DNA of 64,000 bases from Pseudomonas frederiksbergensis (GCF_035751725.1 NZ_CP142104.1:1922001-1986000); one strand, 5' to 3'; shown: positions 41,726-51,264, numbered from the stretch's first letter. Notes: a model not told the origin generated them from the sequence alone. Program-made: numbers and translations.

Positions 41726-44700
41726 ATGATGCTGTTTCTGCGCGCAGGCCTGGCCGCGATAGGGTTGGGCTTATCATGTGTGACGCCACAAGTGGGCGCG
41801 ACACCCGAGTCGCTGCAAGTGCTCGGGCGTTCCACTGTGAGCGATTATTCGGTGACCCTGGACGAGGCTGACGGGGCGTGGCTGCGACGCAAAGGCGCGT
41901 TGTTGCTGGGCGCCTCGGCACCGGATTACCCGCCCTTCAGCATCACCGGCAATGGCAACGATTACGAAGGCCTGACGGCCGACTACGCCCAGTTGCTCGG
42001 TCAGTTGCTGAACGTCGAGATCCAGGTGCGGCGGTACGCCTCGCGGGACGCGTCGCTCCAGGCACTGCGCAGTGGTGAAATCGATATGCTCGGCACCGCC
42101 AACGGCTTCGAAGCCAGCGATCCCGCGCTGGCGATGTCCCAGGCCTATGCCGATGATGTGCCCATGCTGGTGGCCCGCGTCGACGATAGCGAGGACTTGC
42201 CCGCAGGACTGGGAGGCCAGCGGGTGGCGATGCTCTATCACTACCTGCCACCGGACCGGGTCGAGGCGTTCTATCCCGACGCCACCCTGCAATTGTATCC
42301 CTCGACGCTGAGCGCCATTGGCGCCGTGGCGTTCGGCCAGGCCGACGTCTACCTGGGAGATTCCATCAGCGCCCATTACCTGATCAGCAAGAATTATCTG
42401 AACAACATCCAGCTGGTGGATTTTTCCCGCATGGAAGTGCAGCCGTTCGCCTTCGCGGTCAGTCGCGACAACCGACGTCTGTTGCGCATCGTCAATGCCG
42501 CGCTGCAGGCCATTCCCATCGGCGAGCGCATGGGCATCCTGCGACGATGGAGCGCCGGCGGTGCGAGCGTGCCGGGCCAGCAAGCGCTGCATTTCAGCGT
42601 CAATGAACAGCGCTGGCTCGATGCGCATCCGCGGATCAAGGTGGCCGTCAGCGAAAATTTCCTGCCGTTGACGTTCTTTGATGAGCGAGGCCGCTTGCGT
42701 GGCATCGGGGCCGATGTACTGGCCCGGATCAGCTTGCGCACCGGGCTGAAATTCGACATCCAGCGTGGCGACTCGGTGGATGATCTGATCAACCGGATCG
42801 CCAGCGGCGAGGCCGACGTCCTGGCAACCGGGATTCCCAGCGCCGAGCTTGAAGACGAGTTGCGCTTTACGCGTCCCTACCTGACGAATCCATTCGTGTT
42901 GGTGGTGCCGCTCAAAGCGAAGGATGCGCTGACCTTGGACCGGATGGCCGGCAAGCGGTTGGCGCTGGTGCGCGCAAGCGTGTTGCGCGGATACCTGCTG
43001 GAGCAGTTTCCCTCGGTACAACTGGTGCCGGCGCAAAACATGGCCGACGCCATGGCCATGGTTGCCGCGGGCACGGCGGACGGCGCGATCAATTCGCTGA
43101 TCAGCGCTCGCTACCTGATCTCTCATCAGTACCGCGAGAAGCTGCAAGTCACCAGCACCGTCGGCACGGAGCCCATGCGTGCCGCTTTTGCAACGAGCCG
43201 GGACGCAGCGCAGCTCCATTCGATTCTGGATAAGGCGCTGCTGAGCATTTCCCCTGAGGAAATGGATGAGCTGACCAACCGTTGGCGCAGTGAAGTGGTG
43301 ATCGACGACAGTTATTGGCTGCGCCACCGCACCGCCATTGTCCAAGGTTTCGCCATCGCCGCGCTGCTGTTGCTGTTGGCATTGGGCTGGGTTGTCTACT
43401 TGCGGCGGTTGCTTGAGCAATTGCGCGTGGCCAAGGCCAGCGCCGATGATGCCAATCGTGCCAAGACTACGTTCCTGGCGACCATGAGCCACGAAATCCG
43501 TACGCCGATGAACGCCGTGATCGGCCTGCTGGAAATGGCGCAAAAAAACGCAGAGCAAGGCGTCGTGGACGGCTGCGCCCTCGAAGCTGCTTCCAGTGCC
43601 GCCCACGGCTTGCTGGATCTGATCGGCGACATCCTCGACATTGCCCGCATCGAGTCGGGACGGCTGTCGCTGGCACCCGAGCGCGCCAATCTGCGGGCGC
43701 TGGTCGAGGCCGTGGCGAGGATGTTCGAGGGCTTGGCCCGGCAAAAACAGTTGCGCCTGCAACTGGATGTTGATGCGGCGAGCAATCAGGACGTGTCCAT
43801 TGACCCGCTGCGCTTCAAGCAAGTGCTGTCGAACGTGTTGAGCAATGCCATCAAATTCACCGAGCACGGCCAGGTGCGCCTGGTTTTGCGAGCCGAACCG
43901 GACGAGGGGGGGAAGCGCCTGGCCATCCGCCTGCGGATCGAAGACACAGGTCGCGGAATCGCGGTACATGACCAACAACGCCTGTTCAGTCCCTTTAGCC
44001 AGGTTGGCGACAGCACCCAGGCGGCTCGCGGCGGATCCGGGTTGGGGTTGGTCATCAGCCGCACCTTGTGCGAAATGATGGGCGGCACGTTGCAGCTCGA
44101 CAGTGTGGCGGGGGAGGGCACTCAGGTTGAGATTCGGCTGGCGTTGCCATTGCTTGAAGGCGGCAGCGAAGTGCCGGTGGGCGAGGTCCGGCCGGTGGTG
44201 CCGGCCCGGGCGTTGAACATCCTGGTGGTCGATGATTACCCGGCCAACCGCCTGTTACTGGTCCGGCAGATGAACCACCTGGGCCATCAGGTGGTGGAAG
44301 CGGAAGATGGCGCCGATGGGTTGAGTGCGTGGCGCGCCGGACATTTCGATGCGGTCATCACCGACTGCAACATGCCACTGATGAGCGGTTACGAGTTGGC
44401 CCGCGCCATTCGCGACGACGAGCGGGTCCGCAGCTTGCCGGCGACCACGGTCATCGGGTTTACGGCCAATGCCCAGCCCGAGGAAAAGGACCGTTGCCTT
44501 GCGGCGGGAATGGACGATTGCCTGTTCAAACCCCTCAGCCTCAAGCAATTGGATGAGCGCCTGGCACTGGTCGCGGCTAACGGCGCCGCTGCCGAGGACT
44601 TCGATTTGACCAGCCTTGAGCAGTTGACTGGCGGCGACTGGGCTTCGATCGAGAGACTGTTGGTGGAGCTGGTCGCCAGCAATGCCCAGGACAAGGCGCG

Positions 44701-44986
44701 GTTACAGCCATTGCTCTCGCGCCACGACGTGTCCGGGTTGGCCGACCTTGCGCATCGGATCAAGGGCGGTGCGAGGATCTTCCAGGCTCGACGGCTGATC
44801 GCCGCTTGCGAGGTCTTGGAAATAGCCTGCCATGCGGGTGACGTGGCAGCGCTCGCCGACGCGGTGGATGAGTTGCGCCGGGCAATGCTCCACCTGGCTG
44901 AACGGTTGGAGGCTCACTTGGCAAGCAAGCGTCTTTACACCGCAGGGAAAAAGGGTTCCGCCGATGCTTCCAGCCATCAGCGCTAA
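41726..44986 (+). CDS. BvgS/EvgS-type hybrid sensor histidine kinase
   Basis: A 1086-residue unorthodox kinase. A signal-like N-terminus is followed by two periplasmic solute-binding (SBP_bac_3) domains (about 50-275 and 300-525), one membrane segment (about 538-558), HisKA with H589 (MSHEIRTP), HATPase (NVLSNAIKF, GSGLGL), a receiver with D880 (VITDCNMP) and an Hpt domain with H1010 (LAHRIKGG). No PAS domain is obvious. It forms a cluster with a receiver-like protein and a LuxR-type regulator (45674-46288), probably the output partner, as for BvgAS/EvgAS. The signal is unknown; neighbouring pvdA does not prove an iron link. Confidence 0.93.
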   Translation: MMLFLRAGLAAIGLGLSCVTPQVGATPESLQVLGRSTVSDYSVTLDEADGAWLRRKGALLLGASAPDYPPFSITGNGNDYEGLTADYAQLLGQLLNVEIQVRRYASRDASLQALRSGEIDMLGTANGFEASDPALAMSQAYADDVPMLVARVDDSEDLPAGLGGQRVAMLYHYLPPDRVEAFYPDATLQLYPSTLSAIGAVAFGQADVYLGDSISAHYLISKNYLNNIQLVDFSRMEVQPFAFAVSRDNRRLLRIVNAALQAIPIGERMGILRRWSAGGASVPGQQALHFSVNEQRWLDAHPRIKVAVSENFLPLTFFDERGRLRGIGADVLARISLRTGLKFDIQRGDSVDDLINRIASGEADVLATGIPSAELEDELRFTRPYLTNPFVLVVPLKAKDALTLDRMAGKRLALVRASVLRGYLLEQFPSVQLVPAQNMADAMAMVAAGTADGAINSLISARYLISHQYREKLQVTSTVGTEPMRAAFATSRDAAQLHSILDKALLSISPEEMDELTNRWRSEVVIDDSYWLRHRTAIVQGFAIAALLLLLALGWVVYLRRLLEQLRVAKASADDANRAKTTFLATMSHEIRTPMNAVIGLLEMAQKNAEQGVVDGCALEAASSAAHGLLDLIGDILDIARIESGRLSLAPERANLRALVEAVARMFEGLARQKQLRLQLDVDAASNQDVSIDPLRFKQVLSNVLSNAIKFTEHGQVRLVLRAEPDEGGKRLAIRLRIEDTGRGIAVHDQQRLFSPFSQVGDSTQAARGGSGLGLVISRTLCEMMGGTLQLDSVAGEGTQVEIRLALPLLEGGSEVPVGEVRPVVPARALNILVVDDYPANRLLLVRQMNHLGHQVVEAEDGADGLSAWRAGHFDAVITDCNMPLMSGYELARAIRDDERVRSLPATTVIGFTANAQPEEKDRCLAAGMDDCLFKPLSLKQLDERLALVAANGAAAEDFDLTSLEQLTGGDWASIERLLVELVASNAQDKARLQPLLSRHDVSGLADLAHRIKGGARIFQARRLIAACEVLEIACHAGDVAALADAVDELRRAMLHLAERLEAHLASKRLYTAGKKGSADASSHQR

Positions 44987-45129
44987 TGTAATGGGTAAAA
45001 CCGTAGATCGACTGGCGCTTTTTCCCTCGGTTTTTGAGAATTGTCCTACAGCGCCTCTGACGACCTTCCTCTAGCCTGACGCGACTTAACGTTCCCGAGC
45101 CGGTTCGTCCCTGCCGCGTTGCCATTGGA

Positions 45130-45561
45130 ATGCCTGCCATGCCAAATAAAGCACTACGCATCATGATTGCCGATCCTGAGCATTATCATCGGATGCAACT
45201 TGAACGCCTGTTTAATCATCAAGGCTATTTCCGCATCGCTCCCGTGAGCGATGAGCATGAGTTCCTCACGTTGGTGGATTACGGGTGCGAGCTGTTCGAC
45301 CTGATCCTCATCAACGCCAACCTAGCGAATGACACCCTGGACCTGCCCGGATTCTTCGTCGATAACCCGCAGGTTCGCCATGTATTGATCTACAACGCCC
45401 AACCGGGCATGCCGGCGACGCCCCGACCTTTTCTCCAGGTGAGCAGCACCCGGCTGCCCGATGCGGTTCTGGTGCAGCGCCTGATGAAAAGCATCGACCC
45501 GGCCGCCAATGAGTCGGTTCCGTCCTGGGCCCGCACCGTCGGACAGCGTCACGGAACCTGA
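45130..45561 (+). CDS. Receiver-like protein lacking the phospho-acceptor Asp
   Basis: A 143-residue stand-alone protein with receiver-domain character (RIMIADPEHYHRMQLERLF at the N-terminus, DLILINANLAN in the centre). The position that normally holds the phosphorylated Asp is N62, so conventional phosphotransfer is unlikely; acidic residues near the N-terminus are reduced to one Asp. No output domain. It lies between the hybrid kinase and the LuxR-type regulator, both on the same strand, and may modulate that pair. Assignment to the receiver fold is by pattern only. Confidence 0.72.
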   Translation: MPAMPNKALRIMIADPEHYHRMQLERLFNHQGYFRIAPVSDEHEFLTLVDYGCELFDLILINANLANDTLDLPGFFVDNPQVRHVLIYNAQPGMPATPRPFLQVSSTRLPDAVLVQRLMKSIDPAANESVPSWARTVGQRHGT

Positions 45562-45673
45562 CTGCACCGCTGGTCCGCACTGTCAGACCTTACAGGTGGC
45601 GTTGCCATTTACCTGTGTCACCGTCGATGCAGTCATGGCGTCGGCACCGTTTGCATTGCCTTGGGGAGCTTTC

Positions 45674-46288
45674 TTGAAAAAAGTATTAATTGTGGACGAT
45701 CACCCAGTCATTAGAGGGGCGCTGCGGCTGGTGTGCGAGAACGAGGGATTCAGCCAAATCAGCGAGGTCCATGGCGTCTCCGATGCCCGCGCATGGATCA
45801 AGCAGGAAAAACCGGACGTGGTGATCCTGGACCTCGTGATGAACGGTTTCGATGGTCTGGACTTGCTCGTCTGGATCACCGGCCAGTTTCCCGATTGCGC
45901 TGTGCTGGTGTTCACTTCCCAAGATGCCCAGCACTTCTGCAACCGGTGCATCTCGGCCGGAGCCAGGGGGTTCGTGACCAAGAAAAGTGACCTGAAGGAG
46001 CTGATCAAGGCCATTCATGCCTTGAAGTCCGGCTATTCCTATTTTCCGAAGACATCCGTCAGGCTGGACCTGCAACAACGCTCCGAGCAGAAGGCTTTGG
46101 AAAGTCTTTCCACCCGTGAGCTGTCAATCCTGCGGATGCTGTCGATGGGCATGCGCGGCAAGGACATCGCCGAGACTTTGTTCCTGAGCCCGAAAACCGT
46201 CAGCACTTACAAGACGCGCCTGTTGGAAAAGCTCGGATTGAATTCCCTGGTGGGCTTGTCGGAGTTTGCCAAGCGCAATCAGCTTTAG
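45674..46288 (+). CDS. LuxR/NarL-family response regulator (BvgA/EvgA-like)
   Basis: A 204-residue regulator. I prefer the TTG start at 45674 (translated MKKVLIVDDHP), with GGGGAG 7 bases upstream; it matches the usual start of this family, while an upstream in-frame start adds an unconserved leader. Receiver domain with D53 (VVILDLVM), then a helix-turn-helix (LSTRELSILRMLSMGMRGKDIAETLFLSPKTVSTYKTRL). Likely partner of the hybrid kinase at 41726-44986. Targets are unknown. Confidence 0.92.
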   Translation: MKKVLIVDDHPVIRGALRLVCENEGFSQISEVHGVSDARAWIKQEKPDVVILDLVMNGFDGLDLLVWITGQFPDCAVLVFTSQDAQHFCNRCISAGARGFVTKKSDLKELIKAIHALKSGYSYFPKTSVRLDLQQRSEQKALESLSTRELSILRMLSMGMRGKDIAETLFLSPKTVSTYKTRLLEKLGLNSLVGLSEFAKRNQL

Positions 46289-46325
46289 ATTCCAGGCGCA
46301 ATCTTCTCTTTAGATTGACATTCAT

Positions 46326-46343
46326 CGTTCTGCAGATAGAACG
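46326..46343. promoter_or_regulatory. Inverted repeat, possible operator of the pirin gene
   Basis: CGTTCT-N6-AGAACG, perfect, about 90 bases before the pirin start. The layout is typical of a site for a LysR- or TetR-type regulator. No such regulator gene is adjacent. Confidence 0.5.
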
Positions 46344-46432
46344 CTCAGGCCGGTTTTTACAGTCTGGCGCATCAACGGTATGGGTTTTAAGCTGTGTCCA
46401 TCGAATCGCAACATCAGATTTGGAGACGCAGC

Positions 46433-47299
46433 TTGAAACGAATCATCGGCCTCTATACGAGCCCAAGGCCGCATTGGGTCGGCGACGGCTTCCCGGTCCG
46501 TACGCTGTTTTCCTACGACAACCTGGGCAAGCACATCAGCCCCTTCCTGCTGCTGGACCACGCGGCGCCCACCGAGTTTACGTCGACCACCGAGCGCCGG
46601 GGCGTCGGCGAGCATCCTCACCGAGGGTTCGAAACCGTGACCATCGTCTATCAGGGCGAACTAGAGCATCGCGACTCCACCGGCAGCGGCGGCAAGATCG
46701 GCCCCGGCGACGTGCAATGGATGACCGCTGCCTCCGGGATCATCCATGAAGAGTTTCATTCCGAAGCGTTCGCCCGACAGGGCGGGTTCATGGAGATGGT
46801 CCAGCTGTGGGTCAACCTGCCAGCGAAGGACAAAATGGCGCCGGCCGGCTACCAGACCCTGCTCAAGGGTGACATCCCCGACATCGCCTTGAAGGATGAC
46901 GCCGGCAGCCTGCGGCTGATCGCCGGCAGCTTCGAGGGGCATCGGGGCGCGGCGAAGACCTTCACGCCCATCAATGTCTGGGATATCCGCTTGAAGGGTG
47001 GCAAGGACCTGAGCCTCGATGTGCAAGAGGGCCATAACACGGCGCTGGTGGTGCTGCGCGGTACGGTCCAGGTCAATGGGCGCGAGCGAGTCGAGGCGGG
47101 GCAACTGGCCTTGTTCGATCGGGCCGGCGACCAGGTGAATCTGCAAGCCGATAACGACGCCGTGGTGTTGCTGCTCAGCGGCGAGCCCATCGACGAGCCC
47201 ATTGTCGGCCATGGTCCGTTCGTGATGAACAGCGAGCAGGAAATCCACCAAGCGTTTGAAGATTTCCATTCCGGGCGCTTTGGGCGGATGGATGGCTAG
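46433..47299 (+). CDS. Pirin family protein
   Basis: A 288-residue double-cupin protein. A TTG start at 46433 (MKRIIGLYTSPRPHWVGDG) with GGAG 8 bases upstream fits the usual pirin start; a GTG at 46394 in the same frame is less likely. The metal-binding cupin motifs include GEHPHRGFETVTIVYQGEL and HEEFHSE, in the N-terminal cupin. Bacterial pirins can act as quercetinase-like dioxygenases or redox sensors; which applies here is not shown. Confidence 0.9.
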   Translation: MKRIIGLYTSPRPHWVGDGFPVRTLFSYDNLGKHISPFLLLDHAAPTEFTSTTERRGVGEHPHRGFETVTIVYQGELEHRDSTGSGGKIGPGDVQWMTAASGIIHEEFHSEAFARQGGFMEMVQLWVNLPAKDKMAPAGYQTLLKGDIPDIALKDDAGSLRLIAGSFEGHRGAAKTFTPINVWDIRLKGGKDLSLDVQEGHNTALVVLRGTVQVNGRERVEAGQLALFDRAGDQVNLQADNDAVVLLLSGEPIDEPIVGHGPFVMNSEQEIHQAFEDFHSGRFGRMDG

Positions 47300-47403
47300 T
47301 CAAGCAGCATCGCGAATCCATTGTGCGAGCCTTGCGGTGATCTCTACAGCGTGATCATTCTGTGCCAATCTTCACGCCAACGACCTTCCCGGAGCTGTCC
47401 CCG

Positions 47404-48846
47404 ATGTTCTCCCTGATCACCGACCACCCGCTGCTCAGTGCCCTGGCGCTGCTTGTGCTCGATTTGCTGGCGTGGCGGTTGGTCAGTGCCGAACGGACTT
47501 ATTGGAAAATCGGTTTGCGGCTGGTCATTTTCATGTTGTTCAGCATGCTGCTGTTCAACGAAGGCCTGAACCCGATGCAGACTGCGCAGTGGGTCGAGGA
47601 CGTGCCTCGGCACTTGGCGGCGACCGGCCTGCAGATTGCCTGGTGGTTGTTTGCCGCGCGTACGCTGACGGTGATGATCGGCGCGGTCATGATGCAACGG
47701 GTCGGCCATACGGGGCGGTTGTTGCAGGATCTGCTGGGCGCGGTGATCTTCCTGGTCGCGGTCATCGCGGCATTGGCGTATGTGTTGGACCTGCCAGTCA
47801 AGGGCGTGCTGGCAACCTCCGGCGCGATGGCGATCATCGTCGGCCTGGCCTTGCAGAGCACCCTCAGCGATGTGTTTTCCGGCATCGTGCTCAACACCAC
47901 CAAGCCGTACCAAGTCGATGACTGGATTTCCATCGATGGCACCGAAGGCCGGGTCACCGACATCGACTGGCGGGCCACGCGACTGCAGACCTCCCAGGGC
48001 AGCATGGCGGTAATCCCCAATTCGTTGGCGGCGAAAGCCAAGATCGTCAATTTCAGCCGACCCAGCGACATGCATGGCTTGTCCATCAGCGTCCAAGTCA
48101 GCCCCCATGCGCGACCGCAGAAGGTGATCGAAGCGCTGGAGCGGGCGATGATCGGCTGCCGTGCGTTGCTCGCCAGCCCGGCCCCCAGCGTCACGCTCAA
48201 AACCACTGGCAGCGCCGGGGCTGAATATGAGATCAGCGGATTCGTGGCCTCGATGGGGCAGAAGCGCGAGGTGCGCAATCAACTCTTCGACCTGGCGTTC
48301 CGGCATTTGCACGCATCGGGCGTGAGCTTGCTGTCCAGCGGCGAAAGCGCGGCGGCGATGGCGGTGTCGCGTCCTCGGGCGTTGCTGGAAAGTTCGAGCA
48401 TTTTTTCCACGCTGCGCCCGGACGAAAAAGACACCTTCAGCCAGAACATGACGCTGCAGACGTTCCGCGCCGGCGACGTGATCCTGGCGGCCGGGGAGGT
48501 CAGCGACCATCTGTTCATCATTGAATCCGGCGTGGTCAGCGTGAGTCTTCTGCGTAACGGCCAACCCATCGAAGGCGGGCGCATGGGGCCGGGGGAGGTG
48601 ATCGGCGAAGCGGGGATCGTCGCCGAACAAGCGGCGTTGGCGAATTTTACCGCGAAGACTTTCTGCACGCTGTATCGCATCGAGAACAGCTACCTCAAGC
48701 CTTGCCTCGAGGCTCGTCGCGACATCGGCGAGGCCATGAAAAACCTGCTGGACGTGCGCATCCACCTGGCCCAGAACCTGACCCGCGAACTGCCCAAGCC
48801 GGTCGCCAAGAAGCGCTTTTTGCAATGGCTGCGCAGCCGGGCCTGA
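47404..48846 (+). CDS. MscS-type mechanosensitive channel with cyclic-nucleotide-binding domain
   Basis: A 480-residue inner-membrane protein. Start at 47404 (MFSLITDHPLLSALALLVLDLLAW), with CGGAGC just upstream; a GTG at 47362 is possible. Four or five membrane segments are followed by the MscS pore and beta domain (VKGVLATSGAMAIIVGLALQSTLSDVFSGI, then DDWISIDGTEGRVTDIDWRATRL) and a C-terminal cNMP-binding domain from about residue 340 (FRAGDVILAAGEVSDHLFIIESG, MGPGEVIGEAGIV). Ligand gating is possible but unproven. Confidence 0.9.
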   Translation: MFSLITDHPLLSALALLVLDLLAWRLVSAERTYWKIGLRLVIFMLFSMLLFNEGLNPMQTAQWVEDVPRHLAATGLQIAWWLFAARTLTVMIGAVMMQRVGHTGRLLQDLLGAVIFLVAVIAALAYVLDLPVKGVLATSGAMAIIVGLALQSTLSDVFSGIVLNTTKPYQVDDWISIDGTEGRVTDIDWRATRLQTSQGSMAVIPNSLAAKAKIVNFSRPSDMHGLSISVQVSPHARPQKVIEALERAMIGCRALLASPAPSVTLKTTGSAGAEYEISGFVASMGQKREVRNQLFDLAFRHLHASGVSLLSSGESAAAMAVSRPRALLESSSIFSTLRPDEKDTFSQNMTLQTFRAGDVILAAGEVSDHLFIIESGVVSVSLLRNGQPIEGGRMGPGEVIGEAGIVAEQAALANFTAKTFCTLYRIENSYLKPCLEARRDIGEAMKNLLDVRIHLAQNLTRELPKPVAKKRFLQWLRSRA

Positions 48847-48966
48847 GGCTTTTCCGCCGCAGGCCCCGGCCTTCCATTGGCCACCCGAACTTCCCAACAA
48901 TTGGCTATTTGCCCGGCGCCAGCGCAGGGCTAACGTAGCGCCACACCCATTGTTCAGGAGTTCATC

Positions 48967-49407
48967 ATGCAACCGCGTATCGATTTTTATGCCGCTTCCC
49001 CTGACGCCTACAAAGCCATGCTGGGCCTGGAGAACGCGGTCTCGAAACTGGGCCTGGAAAAATCCCTGATCGAGCTGGTCAAGTTGCGTGCTTCGCAAAT
49101 CAATGGCTGTGCGTTCTGCATCGACATGCACACCGCAGACGCGCGCAAGGACGGCGAGACCGAGCGACGCCTTTACGCCGTGACCGCCTGGCGCGAGACG
49201 CCTTTTTTTACCGGCCGTGAGCGCGCCGCGCTGGCCTGGACCGAAGCCCTGACGCGCCTGAGCGAGACCCATGCGCCCGACGCCGATTACGAGTTGCTGA
49301 ACGAGCACTTCACGCCCAAGGAAATGGTCGACCTGACCGTGGCGATCAATGCCATCAACGGTTGGAATCGCTTGGCGGTGGGCTTCCGGAAAATGCCGGA
49401 GGCTTGA
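48967..49407 (+). CDS. Carboxymuconolactone decarboxylase / AhpD-like protein
   Basis: A 146-residue protein with the alkylhydroperoxidase-type motif CAFCIDMHTADARKDGE (C-x-x-C and following His). CAGGAG lies 9 bases before the ATG. Such proteins reduce peroxides or act as small redox enzymes. It is a single gene with its own upstream gap, and convergent REP elements follow. Confidence 0.9.
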   Translation: MQPRIDFYAASPDAYKAMLGLENAVSKLGLEKSLIELVKLRASQINGCAFCIDMHTADARKDGETERRLYAVTAWRETPFFTGRERAALAWTEALTRLSETHAPDADYELLNEHFTPKEMVDLTVAINAINGWNRLAVGFRKMPEA

Positions 49408-49426
49408 GAGATCAGGCAACACCGTA

Positions 49427-49509
49427 TGGGAGCAAGCCTGCTCGCGAAAGTGGCGTTACAGTCGATGATGCACGAACTGTTGCACCGCATTCGCGAGCAG
49501 GCTCCCACA
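49427..49509. repeat. Pair of inverted REP elements
   Basis: TGGGAGCAAGCCTGCTCGCG (49427-49446) and its near reverse complement CGCGAGCAGGCTCCCACA (49492-49509) form a BIME-like pair with about 45 bases between them. They lie downstream of the AhpD-like gene; nothing else is seen in 49510-49600. Confidence 0.75.
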
Positions 49510-49623
49510 GCAGTCATTACCAGCCGTCCAGGCTCCGGTCATCCCGCGCCGGGAACTTCGCCCGTTTGATCTTCTTCTACCTACAACAGGCGGCGCCAGC
49601 CGTCTTTTGCAAAGGAGTCGATC

Positions 49624-50046
49624 ATGCAAGTTCAAGTCAACAGCAACCATATCGAAGGCAGTGCTCGTCTGCAGGAATGGGTCGGCAGTACGGTGGTGGA
49701 CGCGTTGCAGCGTTTCGAAGACCACCTGTCCCGCGTCGAAATTCACGTCAGCGATGAAAATGCCCAGAAGGGCGGTGACGCCGACAAGCGCTGCCAGATC
49801 GAGGCACGTTTGCAGGGCCTTTCGTCAATGTCTGTCAGCCACAAGGCCCCGAGCCTGGAGCTGGCGGTGGAGGGCGCTGCCGAGAAAATGCTGCACGCTC
49901 TCGATCATCAGATCGGCAAGCTCAACCCCGCCGTCGAATCGATGGGCCGCGTGACCGCGCCGGTCGATGAGGCGCCGTCGCAAATGGTGGACGCCATGCT
50001 GGAGGAGGACTTCCTCGAAAACCAAGAGGCTCGTGGCAAAGAATAA
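49624..50046 (+). CDS. HPF/RaiA-family ribosome-associated protein
   Basis: A 140-residue protein of the sigma-54 modulation / ribosome hibernation fold (MQVQVNSNHIEGS, RVEIHVSDENAQKGGDADKRCQIEARL, LELAVEGAAEKMLHALDHQIGKL). AAGGAG is 7 bases before the ATG. It has an acidic C-terminal tail instead of the long-HPF dimerisation domain. It starts 11 bases before the baeRF3-type gene, so they form an operon; this points to ribosome binding or stress protection. Confidence 0.88.
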   Translation: MQVQVNSNHIEGSARLQEWVGSTVVDALQRFEDHLSRVEIHVSDENAQKGGDADKRCQIEARLQGLSSMSVSHKAPSLELAVEGAAEKMLHALDHQIGKLNPAVESMGRVTAPVDEAPSQMVDAMLEEDFLENQEARGKE

Positions 50047-50057
50047 AGGAGACGATC

Positions 50058-51233
50058 ATGACCGCTCATCAACCCTTCAGCCGGCAGGTGCTGGCCGAAC
50101 TCCTGGCGTTCGACGAACAGCCGAGCCTTTCGTTGTACATGCCCACCCACCGGACATTCCCCGAGCGCAGCCAGGACCCGATCCGCTATAAAAACCTGGT
50201 GCGCGACCTGCAGACCCAACTGGAACAACAGCACCCAGGCATGGATTGTGCGCCGTTGCTCGCGCCGTTCCTGGCACTGGTGGAGGACCAGGGATTCTGG
50301 AATTCCAATCGCGACGGCATCGCGGTGTTCGGTGCCCGCGACTATTTCAAAGTCATCTCGGTGAGCCAGCGCTTGCCGGAATGTGCGTTCGCCAACAGCC
50401 ATCCTTATCTCAAGCCGTTGTTGCGCCTGGTCCAGTCCACCGAGCGTTATCAAGCGTTGTGCCTGACGCGCAATGAAGTTTGGCTTTATGAAGGCTCCTC
50501 GGAGCAGTTGGAGAAAATCGAGCTGGCCGAGCAGGTCCCGCGCAACCAGAACGACGCCTTGGGCGATGAGCTGACGCCGGGTGACCAACAGGGCTTCCCC
50601 AATGGTTTCAGCCGCAGCGGCGAACGGGGCGATGCGATGATGCACGAGTCGGCTGGCGGCGGTAAGCAGGACGAAATCAACCTGGATCGCGAGCGGTTTT
50701 TCCGTGCCGTGGACAAAGCCATCCTGCAATACCATTCGCAACCTTCAGGCCTGCCGATGATTTTGGTGGCGCTGCCGGAGAATCAGGCGGTGTTCCGTGC
50801 CGTCAGTCATAACCAGCACCTGCTGGCGCAGGGTATCGAGGGCGATCCTTCGAGGCTGAGTGTCGAAGAGTTGCGCCTCCAATGCGCCAAACTCATGGCC
50901 CACAGCCACGCCGATCAGGTGGTCGACAGCCTGAACCGCTATGGCGTCGCGGTCGGGCAAGGGCGTGCGCTGGACAAACTGGCCGAGATCGCCAAGGCCG
51001 CCTGGGAAGGCCGCGTCGCGATGTTGCTGGTGGAGGCGGAACGGCAGGTGCCTGGCCAGCTAGACCCGGAAAAAGGCCGGTTGATCATCGACGAGTCCGG
51101 CGATGAACAGGCGCCGGATGTGCTGGACGAACTGATCCTGGCAGTGACACGCCAAGGCGGCGAAGTCGTCGTGGTGCCGCCTGAGCATGTCATGCCAACC
51201 GACACCGGGGCGGCGGCGGTGTGCCGCTTCTGA
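50058..51233 (+). CDS. baeRF3-type release-factor homologue
   Basis: A 391-residue protein resembling bacterial eRF1-like proteins (baeRF family 3): N-terminal SLSLYMPTHRTFPERSQDPIRYKNLVRDL, middle ILVALPENQAVFRAVSHNQHLL, and a C-terminal segment ending EVVVVPPEHVMPTDTGAAAVCRF. A linker around 165-215 is Gly- and charge-rich. Such proteins are suggested to act on ribosomes or nucleotides, but function is not established. Its coupling to an HPF-like gene supports a ribosome-related role. Confidence 0.82.
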   Translation: MTAHQPFSRQVLAELLAFDEQPSLSLYMPTHRTFPERSQDPIRYKNLVRDLQTQLEQQHPGMDCAPLLAPFLALVEDQGFWNSNRDGIAVFGARDYFKVISVSQRLPECAFANSHPYLKPLLRLVQSTERYQALCLTRNEVWLYEGSSEQLEKIELAEQVPRNQNDALGDELTPGDQQGFPNGFSRSGERGDAMMHESAGGGKQDEINLDRERFFRAVDKAILQYHSQPSGLPMILVALPENQAVFRAVSHNQHLLAQGIEGDPSRLSVEELRLQCAKLMAHSHADQVVDSLNRYGVAVGQGRALDKLAEIAKAAWEGRVAMLLVEAERQVPGQLDPEKGRLIIDESGDEQAPDVLDELILAVTRQGGEVVVVPPEHVMPTDTGAAAVCRF

Positions 51234-51242
51234 CCGTCCCCT

Positions 51243-51264
51243 GTGGGAGCGAATTCGCTCCCAC
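51243..51264. terminator. REP-like perfect palindrome, probable terminator
   Basis: A perfect 22-base inverted repeat (GTGGGAGCGAA and its complement), 9 bases after the baeRF3-type gene, followed by ACTTTTATTT. The sequence is REP-like and also works as a hairpin terminator. Confidence 0.75.
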
